Below are positions 1-8,788 of a stretch of 64,000 nucleotides of DNA, piece after piece. The stretch is from Undaria pinnatifida (Eukaryota > Sar > Phaeophyceae > Laminariales > Alariaceae): contig JABAKD010000018.1 in assembly GCA_012845835.1 (NCBI GenBank), positions 5,752,862 to 5,816,861 of the forward strand, read 5' to 3'. The translations under genes and the position numbers were made by a program. Position 1 is the stretch's first letter. Every line of letters starts with the position of its first letter. Under the pieces are notes generated by a model. It worked only from the letters and a program-made list of their open reading frames with translations. It had not been told where the DNA came from and made no database searches.

Positions 1-312
1 CCATATTTCTGGTGCATCCCAATGGATTCTGATAATCGGAGACAAAATGTAAAATGTACCTGTTTCGTGAACAAACCCAGAGCTAAAGTTGGCCGTTATA
101 TCATACCTTTTTAGTGTGTAAAATTTAAAATTATATGCCATGAATCGCGTATTTTTCGCCTCCGGCTGCGCCTTCAGCGAGACCTCCGGCGGGCCCTCTG
201 GGGGCGCCTCCATCCCGCCCCCCTCGGACGTGGGAGGCTTGTTTTTCTCGCCTCGCTCGCCTGACAGGTCAACTAATAACAAAGCGGGAACTCCAGCCAA
301 GTGACAGCCCTA

Positions 313-740
313 GTAATTGTCGTTTTGATGTGTAGTGCAAGAGCCGTATCGTACAGATCCCATCCCAAAAACATCATCTATATTGTGCAGATCATGGTAG
401 TAAGGGCGATCTACAGTAGATCGTGTAGATCCTGCAATTATTGCCGTTGTGTTGCGTAGTGCAAAAGAGCCGTGTCATACAGTTCCCATCCGAGAAACAT
501 CATCTATCTTGTGCAGTTCATGGTAATCAGGGCGATCTACAGTAGACCATGTAGGTCCTGTAATTGCCGTTTTGATGTGTAGTGCAGGAGCCGTATCTCC
601 CATCCAACACATATGATTTACATGGTCCAGATCATGGTAATCAGGGCGATCTGCAGTAGATCATGTAGGTCCTGCAATTGCCGTTTTGATGTAGCTGTAT
701 CACACAGATCTCCTCCGACATACATTATGTACGTTGTGCA
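313..740 (+). repeat. Tandem repeat, unit 114-123 bp, about 3.5 copies
   Basis: Units start near 318, 441, 564 and 678 with G(C/T)CGTTTTGATGTGTAGTGCA and share GATCATGGTAATCAGGGCGATCT. Isolated GATCTAGATGATC-type relatives occur near 2000, 4350, 15850, 16560 and 30840. Confidence 0.82.
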
Positions 741-875
741 GATCGTGTTCATCAAGGGTCTGTCTTTCCCGTAATAACTAGATAATGAACTGGTGGATCT
801 GATGTGTGGGATGTGTGTACCCCTCGAACAGATCATGAACTGGACCGCCTAAGCTCAGGAAATGTGTGCTATTAA

Positions 876-1978
876 TGGAGCTGTGAGTCGGCAGTATTTC
901 ACGAGTAATAACTAACCGGCAGGTGCCGTTAGCTAACTTGGTGAGTTTAGTCGGCAAGTCGGCTGGCGAAACCAGCTGATGGCCAGCCGACTGGCCGACT
1001 TAAGTCAGGCGAGCGAAGCGAGCCAAAGTAGCTCCTCCCGGCCATGGGAACCTCGCCCCCCAAAAAGGAACATGTATCTTGCACTTAAAGTTCCTTCCTA
1101 CCAGTATGGAAGCCCAATAAGGGCCGTTCCTGACGAACAAAAATAAATGCCAGGAATCGTGACGTTTGGGTGTGGCAAAATATCACGAATCCTGACGTTT
1201 CATCCCTCACGATAAAATTATTTATGTCACGTCATAAGATGATATGTGACGACATACTCACGCATCCGTATGCAACTAAAGCTTGCGCTGCCGGGGTGGC
1301 AACGAGGACCGCCGATGGGGACAACTCACGCTATCGGTATAGTAGTGGGAACCGAAGGACACGCCAGCTAGCGCTGGATTGCGAAGGCATTTGAGTTAAA
1401 TCGACACACGACGTGTGTAAAAATACGTGGAAGTGTGGTGAGCTTAGTTTTTTTATTTTTATTTTTCCCCATCCGCCGGAGGAAGATGTGTCACGTTTCG
1501 TGACATTTACACTCAACACGTCACAGACTTTTCGGCGATTCCTGTTGGCAGTCGCTGATCGTCCGCAGTACCTCGTCTTTCCTCGCAATCGGCACATGCT
1601 TTCAGCAGGGTCTGCCATGCCCCATACGTGCCCCCACCGGCCTTAGATATCCTCTCTCGGTGGCAATGGGTTGCAGAGTGGTTTTGCGTGTCTTGATCAG
1701 GCGTGTTTTCGTGTTTTCAAGAGGTGTGGCATTTGTTAGGAATTATGATTATGAATCGTTTTGACAAAATCTAGAACAAAAATGTCATGATTCGCGCTTT
1801 TTTTGTCACATATCGCGACATGAAAAATCACGATTCCTGACAAAAATGTCACGATTCCTGCCATTTTTTTTGTTAGGAATGCCTCTAAGTCGGATGGTCG
1901 GCACCTCCGGGAAACGACTAACTATGATTCCGACTGATGACTAGTTGGCGACTTAAGTCGTGCCGACCCACAGCTCTA
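876..1978. mobile_element. MITE family B copy split by a nested element
   Basis: The left part (876-1120) and right part (1884-1978) together reproduce the intact family B copy. Ends TGGAGCTGTGAGTCGGC and CCCACAGCTCTA. The interruption falls at the ATAAG/CTAAG site equivalent to ATAAGTCGG in the intact copy. Confidence 0.76.
1121..1883. mobile_element. Inverted-repeat element C nested in MITE B
   Basis: About 40-bp imperfect terminal inverted repeats (GGCCGTTCCTGACGAACAAA at the left; TTTGTTAGGAATGCC at the right, with AGGAATCGTGACG/CACGATTCCTGCC inside them), about 763 bp, no convincing transposase. An internal piece recurs inverted at about 29625-29850 and partly at 6905-6985. Confidence 0.72.
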
Positions 1979-2236
1979 GCTATTAACAGATCGTTCGGAT
2001 CCTAGAACAAATCACGAACTAGATCATCTAGATAACGAACCATGTGCTAGATCGTTCAGATCACCTGGTTCTTATCCGGCAACATGGTCCATAGGCCATG
2101 CAAATCGTATAGACCAGAGATATATGTGCCCTGAATCTCACAGACCATGAGATGATGAGCTGATCTGTCCGAGGTGTGTATCGTTTGTGACAACAACGAC
2201 GGCGGTAGATCGTCTCGCCGAATCCGAATCCTCAAA

Positions 2237-2473
2237 ATGCACTTTCAATCAACCCCCAATATTCTTGCTGCCTGTATTTTCTGTCCCGGAAAAATCTTCG
2301 AACTTTATTCCCGCTGGGGCCCCGCAGCGCCAGAATGGCAGATGATGATAGACACGCAAAAGGCGGGAGTACCGGTGGTAGCTGTGGCAAACCCGGGGAG
2401 CGGGCCGGGCACGGAGGGTGACCGACCGTCGTACGAGAAAGGAATGAAGGCTCTCAGAGATTGCGGGATAGAG
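2237..2473 (+). CDS. Spherulin-4-like gene, exon 1 (start uncertain)
   Basis: Carries LYSRWG, then GVPVVAVANPGSGPG, the family's first strand and NP-x-SGPG loop. It ends ..DCGIE at a donor, GAG|GTACGT. ATG 2237 is the nearest in-frame Met; the frame stays open back to 2174, so an upstream acceptor cannot be excluded. Confidence 0.75.
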
Positions 2474-5400
2474 GTACGTTTCGTGCGGTGCGGTGCTAGT
2501 AGAGAGGGGGGGGGGAGCGGGAGAGAGGGAGAGCGAGGGAGGGGGGGGAGGGGGGGGGGGGAGAGAGACAGAGAGATAAGGAGGGGAGAGAGAGGGACAG
2601 ACCGGACGACGACTGGAACGTTTTTATTTTTTTTGTAGCCCATCTAGATGCCTAAGGCCAACGGCTTCCCCTCGAACCGATCGGGCGATGTTATGCTCGC
2701 TCATTGGTCGCGTTACTGCTGTTTTTTCTCTAGCACCGCGGGAGGAGCGCTGCCGGGCACGGCGGTGCCCAGTGAGTGACGATTAAGATAAGGAGGGGAG
2801 AGAGAGGGACAGACCGGACGACGACTGGAACGTTTTTCTTTTCTTGTAGCGCGTCTAGATGCCTAAGGCCAACGGCTTCCCCTCGAACCGACTGGACGAT
2901 GTTATGCTCGCTCATTGCTCGCGTTACTGCTATTTTTTTTCTGGCACCGCGGGAGGAGCGCTGCCGGGCACGGCGGTGCTCACTGAGTGTTGATTGGTTG
3001 TTGGTTGTTACAGTGGTCGAATGAGCGTTCATTGAGTGTGCATTGGCCGTTGTAGCAATAGCAGCGTGGCCTGTTTGATTGGCGACGCCCCTTTTTTCGT
3101 TTTGCTCACATTTCTTCCTCGTTTCTGCCGGATATCGCGCGCGCCGGAAAAAACAAAGGTAATCGGTTACGTCGCCAGCGGGTACGGGAAGACGGACGAA
3201 AAGAAGGTGAAGGCGGACATCGACCGTTACAAGGTGAGGAGTTCTAAACGAATCAGCGGCGTTAACGCGTGATGGATAGGGTCGAGGAGACCAGACCGGT
3301 CGACGGATGCTACGGAAGGGGTGCAAATATTTTTTGGGGGGACTCCTCAGGTGAGGTGCTCTTAAGACCTCACTCCAACCCCCGTTTTTTTTTATGAAAT
3401 AAGGAATGAATGTATATAAAACCCGGTGAAACGCTCCCATGGCGGAGGTATCAAACGATGGAGACATTCCCGTGGTCGACGCGTCCAGCAAGCGGCAACT
3501 CATACGTATCATTGGCAAGCCTGTGTTCCCGCTTTTTGGTTCGGGCCGCCGCTGGGATATCAAGTCAACCATACCCCGAAGGGGTTCTTGTATATTGTAG
3601 AGTATGAATTGTTCTCCAACGACTAGAGCTGTGAGTGGACAGGATTTCACGACAAGCAACTAATCGGCAGGTGCCGTTAGCTAACTAAGTGACTTTATTC
3701 GGCAAGTCGGCTGGCGAAACCAGCTGATGGCCAGTCGACTTGCCGGATGAAGGCAGGCGAGGGAAGTGAGCCAACTAAACCCCGCCCGGCCGTGGGAACC
3801 TCGCCCGAAAAAAGGAACATGTATGCTGCACTTAAGTTCCTTTCTACCAAGTATGGAAACCTTATAAGTCGGATAGTCGGCACCTCCGGCAAACGACCAA
3901 CTATTAGACCGACTGATAACTAGTTGGCGACTTAAGTGGTGCATACTCACAGCTCTACCAACGACATTTGATAGCTCCTCAGTTGGGGAGGGCCGGCAAG
4001 TCAGAAACACGTTGGCCCCGAAGTGCTGCTCCTATCGTATCGCGGGTTGATACCCCGAACAGAGGAGACGGAGTCGTTTCGCCAGTGGGAAGAGAGAGAG
4101 GGCGAGCTGTCACTCACCCGATAGGAAAAGGAACGTGAGAAGGAGGGGGGCGGGGGGGGGTTGGGGACCGCCGGAAAAGGTCAACGTACTGTATGATTCG
4201 CTCGTTCGACGTTTTACCACTTCCCGTTCCGGACCCGTCGGGTTTGTGCTGGCCGTGCCGGCCCAGCACTGCCGGAGGCGATGACGATGACATGCGGCAC
4301 CGCCCAACGCGCTGCTGCTTCTGCAACTAATACGCACGTTCGACAGATGGCGATCTAGGTTATCTAGGTTATCTAGATTATATGTCTGTCGTCATGGTAT
4401 GTTTTGCAAAAACTATCTATGTGGCACTCATCCAGCCCCGGGAAGATATGCTAGATCATTCATATCATCCGGCTCTCACCCGGCAACATGGTCTATAGGC
4501 CATGCAGATCATATCGGCTAGGGATCTATCTGCCGTGAAAGACAGATCCTTAATAGTATGGATCTGATCTGTCCAACATGTGAACTATTTTATGCAACAT
4601 TGATCAAATGCCTCAGCCTTGAGTTTGACTGATTGAATGGTCGATACTTGGCTTGCAAGCTGCTACTGGAGATTATTAGTGCGCTGGCTTTTCTAATGTC
4701 ATGTGTGCGTATCGTTTGCTCCGGCTGGGCAGGAATGGTACGGGGAATTGTTGAATGGAATTTTCGTGGACGAGACGGCGCACGTGGCAGACGACATCAA
4801 CGTCGGGGACAAGGCGATGTGCGCGAGATACCGGGACTACCGGTTCCACGCGAATATTTGCTTTGGGGAAGATGCCTTGGTGAGCACGAGTGGGAGTGGA
4901 GTTTCGACGGATGCTCATGGCATATAGCGAGATTGAAAGACAACGTAAAAATTCACCAATCAGAAAAACTGCGGGCACGAAATGGCTTTCTCTCTACGCC
5001 TAACGTATGCATAGTAGTAGGTTTGGGTGAGAGAAGGCAGTGTCCGATAGGTCGCTGAATGAAAACTTCAAGCAACAAGAACGAATTTTAGGCAGGACCA
5101 CCGACCGGGGCGGGAGACCACATCCAATTCAATTCTTCTGTTGAACGATCGGCGGCGGCAGTAGCGGCGGCGGCAGTAGCGTAAAACAGAAGTGTGGGAT
5201 TATCGTGGTACCGAGAACGACGGCGCGATCGCCACGCTGGACCTCGTACGTCAACCTTTCGGCTGGTCGGTCGTTCAGTTGACATGACAATGATTTGTAC
5301 TATTAATATTAGCCCGTTCATACTTTTGGGACTTTGTAGGGGAAACACGTCGACAAGCAATGCCGATAACAGCACGGACCACACCAATTGCGATGCAAAG

Positions 5401-7918
5401 AGGTGTGCGACACGCGTGTGTTACAGCATGATGATACTCGGATGACCAAGGCGGCGGCGAGTGCAAGAACTCGGCCTGGGGCCGAGGAAAACCAACCCTA
5501 CATGCCCGACGGGTTTGCCGCGCCTGCCTCGAAGCAAGCTACGGTAGGGGGTGATGTATCCTCAATTTATCTGCCGAGCGCAGGCGACTCGCACGAATGG
5601 CTCGGTGTCTTCTCTGAAACGAACTTAAACCATTGTAGAACCCCAAAACGCCTCCCTACACTAGTTTCAAGTTGTTTATCCCCCAAAACTAGGGTTTTCA
5701 ATGGTGAAGCGGTCGAACGTTTGATTTTTTTTTTGTCGCCACGTAACAGACGGCTCCTTCTGTAGTAGTGGTGCATATCGCAAAACTGAAACGCACACGA
5801 CAGGTAAAACCACTCACTCGCGCTTGTGTGACTCTACGCCGATGAAAAAAATGAGGCCCTGAAAGTGCTTGAAGAGTGGTTCTTAGTAGGAAGCAGCTCA
5901 CCCTTCAAGAGGCTCGCCGAACGCCTCACGACGCTTAGTGCACGCGATGCCTGCCTGGTCGGTAAAGAGCCGACGAGCTCCGCACCGGCATCGTAGGAAT
6001 GCGAGGGTCTATGGGCATAGGTCTACGGCTATGCATGAAATGAGTACCCCCCACACACACACCGCCGCCTTGGTCATCCGTCAACCTTTCGGCTGGTCGG
6101 TCGTTCAGTTGACATGCCAATGATTTGTATTATTAGCCGTTTAACACTTTTGGGACTTGGTAGGGGAAATACGTCGACAAGCAATGCCGATGACAGCATG
6201 GACCACACCGACTGCGATGCGAAGAGGTGCGCGACACGCGTGTGTTACAGCATGATGATACTCGTACTGCTGTACGCTCGCCCTTGACGCTTGATGATAT
6301 TCCCTATCATCGCTTTTTGTTGTTTTTTTGGCCGCTAATGCTATCTGGTCCCAAAAGGGATAACCCGTCCATCCAAAAGCCATTCCACAGTTCCAGCAAC
6401 CACACCATGAACACGCGCATGCTATTCCTTGTCCCCGCGGTCCATTCCAGCTCGCTAACTCCTCCTGCGTTACATTCACTGCGAGAAAGAAAACAAAGTT
6501 TGCTGACTCGTCTTGTGCCCATCCGCTGCCAAATCAAACTAAACAAAACGAAAGGTGGTGATGAACACTGGTACCATCGTGACGGAGGCAACTCTCACCC
6601 AAGCAGTGGGTAACGAGGTAGTCTGGAACGTTCTGGAGAACAATCGCGAGTACATGGAGAAGAAGTTCGGCAAGGTGACGTGGCTGTCTCCCGAACAGAG
6701 GAAGAAGAAGCGGAGTTTTCTTCGTTTTGGAGGCGGCCAGGGAGGGAAGAACGGGGCGGGGACCGTGGTTGGGACGCCCCCAGCTGCCCCCGATCACGTC
6801 AAGGAAAGGGCGGCGTTCATGGTGCACGGCGCGGCGCGATTGACGGAAGATGTGAGAGGCATGCGTGAACTTAAAAATTCGGCAGTCGTCCCTTCATAGC
6901 GCAGATTGAGTAGTTAAATTGACACACGACGTGTATGGAAATACGTGGAAGTGTGGTGAGCTTAAGCTTTGTTTTCCCCCATCTGCCGGACGATCATAAT
7001 TAAAAAAAACGTAAGGGCGGTTGCCCGCTATAGTGCCTGTGAAACCGCTTGCCACAAAATGAAAAAAATCACCCACATACTGGTAGTATGTTACAAGTAC
7101 CAACAACGCAGCTTGCAAAGGTGAGTATCGACCCTAAGTTCGTCGAACTCACAGCTGACGTCCTTAGAATATTCTTGCATGATGGGGTATTTGAAACATT
7201 TTAATGTAATAGAAACCAGCAGTGGCAGTATGCGGAATAGTGCCGGTTGCCGCTATAGTACCTGTATTTCCGGCTGGCGTATACCAGCACTGTAGGGAAA
7301 CACTGCTGCAGGAGGTTTCCGTTTATCGCTGGGGCTTGCGCCTCTGTAAGGGTGGATAACGGTCCGGTACGATTTACAGCTTAACGGCGTGGCACAATTG
7401 ACGGATGATAATGACAATTATGCGTGAAGTTGAAGCGGGGGGGGGTTCAGTCCAACGTTGAGGCGTTCGCCTCTGTAAGGGTGGCTCGCGGCGTGGCACG
7501 ACTGATGGAGGCTGATGTGGGCAACAGGCGTGAAGTTCAGTGTGGTGTGGCTGTCGCTTGAATCTCCGGCGAGAGGATTGGTTTTACCTGCCCTGTCTTA
7601 GCTCCCAGAGAGTACGGTGTCCTCCTATGTATGATACTGGATGGCTGAGTCGTTTCTTGTGCAACCTCTAACCCCCCCGCCGGCCTCCGCCCCCCTCAGG
7701 AGATTTGCCACTGGGTTAACCAGCTGCAAGACGGAGGCTGGACCCACGTCTACATGACGGACAAGTGTTTCGACCCTGCCTCCACTAACACGGCCCTTCA
7801 CAATCCGTGGGATGCGCTGCCGACGTACTGGGACAACCTCGTGAAGGCTGTAGGGCTAGCAAACGCGAAGGCGGAGGAGGGGGAGAAGCCCAACGGGGCG
7901 TTTTGTTGCTATGCCTGA
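2237..7918 (+). CDS. Spherulin-4 / GH135-like protein, five-exon gene (whole span)
   Basis: Joined exons 2237-2473, 3159-3233, 4733-4879, 6555-6851 and 7700-7918 give about 324 residues, all junctions in phase 0. Family signatures run in order: VAVANPGSGPG, VIGYVASGYG, GIFVDE, VMNTGTIV, WNVLENN, and HVYMTD near the end. These match the spherulation-specific family 4 (Spherulin4) pattern, whose fungal member Sph3 (GH135) is a secreted or cell-surface alpha-galactosaminidase. From memory, the Asp of the F-D-E block, the Asn of N-x-G and the later Glu correspond to the conserved active-site residues, and all three are present. The start is uncertain: ATG 2237 is in frame, but no clear signal peptide follows and an upstream exon is possible. 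A basic Gly-rich loop (KKKRSF..GGGQGGKNG) in exon 4 looks like a lineage-specific insertion. Substrate and location are inferred from the family only. Confidence 0.82.
2575..2990 (+). repeat. Tandem duplication, about 212-bp unit, in intron 1 of the spherulin-4-like gene
   Basis: GATAAGGAGGGGAGAGAGAG at 2575 and 2787; the two copies are nearly identical through CCTAAGGCCAACGGCTTCCC and GAGCGCTGCCGGGCACGG. Confidence 0.88.
3159..3233 (+). CDS. Spherulin-4-like gene, exon 2
   Basis: Twenty-five codons, VIGYVASGYG..KADIDRYK, continuing directly from GIE of exon 1 to give the family's x-VIGYV block. The acceptor is the unusual AAAG|GTAATC, with a pyrimidine tract about 35 bp upstream. The donor is AAG|GTGAGG. 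Confidence 0.82.
3624..3957. mobile_element. MITE family B (TAGAGCTGTGAGT ends), intact copy
   Basis: TAGAGCTGTGAGT at the left, ACTCACAGCTCTA at the right, 334 bp, with internal GGCAAGTCGGCTGGCGAAACCAGC and GGCGACTTAAGT blocks. It sits in intron 2 of the spherulin-4-like gene. The terminal TA may be part of the target duplication. Confidence 0.82.
4733..4879 (+). CDS. Spherulin-4-like gene, exon 3
   Basis: Forty-nine codons beginning EWYGELLNGIFVDE, the family's Trp-Tyr and F-D-E catalytic block, and ending ..CFGEDAL. The acceptor is GGGCAG|GAATGG and the donor is TTG|GTGAGC. Confidence 0.85.
5246..5445 (+). repeat. Direct repeat, left copy (pair with 6078-6275)
   Basis: CAACCTTTCGGCTGGTCGGT through GTTACAGCATGATGATACTC occurs again at 6078-6275, 832 bp away in the same intron, with few differences. 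Confidence 0.88.
6078..6275 (+). repeat. Direct repeat, right copy
   Basis: Second copy of the 5246-5445 segment, immediately after a GCGAGGGTCTATGGGCATAG repeat that also occurs near 38240 and (inverted) 40010. Confidence 0.86.
6555..6851 (+). CDS. Spherulin-4-like gene, exon 4
   Basis: Ninety-nine codons from VVMNTGTIV (equivalent of V-x-NPG-T) through VVWNVLENN to KERAAFMVHGAA. It joins exon 3 as ..GEDAL+VVMNTG, the expected order. The acceptor is again AAAG|GTG. The donor is GAT|GTGAGA. A Lys/Arg- and Gly-rich stretch about 30 residues long interrupts the fold before the final helices. Confidence 0.83.
7700..7918 (+). CDS. Spherulin-4-like gene, exon 5 with stop
   Basis: Begins after a good acceptor (CCCCCTCAG|GAGATT) and encodes EICHWVNQLQ, HVYMTD and LPTYWDNLV, the family's C-terminal helix, strand (x-VYVTD) and LP-x-YW block. 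It ends with TGA at 7916-7918. Degenerate tandem repeats start at the stop. Confidence 0.85.
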   Translation, partial: EICHWVNQLQDGGWTHVYMTDKCFDPASTNTALHNPWDALPTYWDNLVKAVGLANAKAEEGEKPNGAFCCYA

Positions 7919-8700
7919 AAACACCCCAGACCAGAGTAAACATACACCTCTTTGAACGATGTGTATTTTTTTTTGCCTTGTGTTGGGCGTATTACTCGCC
8001 TTTGATCAATATGGTAGGACTGTTGCCGTTGTTTTCGTTGCTGTGTCTGAAGACATCCCCGCCCTTGACGACTACCCTTCCAACATTGTTGGTGGGTTTG
8101 CGTCCCTGTTTTAGTGTTGTAATGGCTGAGGTGCCGAACTCGAACGAATATGGTAAGCCTCCTATTCATGTAGAGGGTTTGTGTCAACTTGATTTCTGTC
8201 GCTATGCCTACAACATCCCAACACAGACAGATATGCTTTTCCAAACAACTTGGTGTGTTTTCGGCGTTGGTTTTCCCTGAGAGGGGCTTGTTTTTGGCGC
8301 ACGCCTTCAAACCATGTGTTGTTTTGTTGGTATTGTTTTTTTCTTGTTGGTATGCCTGAAGATCTCAACCCAGGAAAATCCACCTCTTTAACAATGTTGT
8401 GTTTTTTTTTTAGTTGTTCCCTTGCTATTCTTGAGCGTCTCAACCCAGACTTACGCCTTTCCAACCAGCGTTGTAGGCCTTTTTCTTTGGGTTTCCCTGA
8501 AAATGGCGTGTCTATGACGTACGCCTCCCAACAATGTCGAGGTTGTTTTATCGGTGGGACACACTCAATCAGATCCTTTTGCAAAGTTGGATGGCGTTTC
8601 GCAGAAACGGTTTTTGTTTTGATGCCATGGCTGAAGATCCCAACCCAGACAAATAAGCCCGTCGAAAGAACGTGGTGGAATTTTAGCGTTGGGTTTCCTC
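7905..8700 (+). repeat. Degenerate tandem repeats after the spherulin-4-like gene
   Basis: Units of about 100-150 bp with variants of TATGCCTGAAGAT(C)TCAACCCAGA, CCTTTCCAACAATGTTG and GGGTTTCCCTGA. Open frames across them are repeat by-products. From 8700 to 9800 there are further weak repeats (AGATTGTAAGCATTCGAG, CGTTGCTCGTTGTCG). Confidence 0.65.
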
Positions 8701-8788
8701 GAGGGGTGCTTGTTTTTTCGCGTCTGCTTGCTCCCACTGTATCATGCTCAGTAGGGGCTCGACTGGACTATTTGTCGGAGTTATCGTA

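Noticed and set aside
5200-5247. Possible mini-exon of the spherulin-4-like gene (ENDGAIATLDL before GTACGT)
   Set aside because: Exon 3 joins exon 4 directly in phase to give the expected family order, leaving no place for it.
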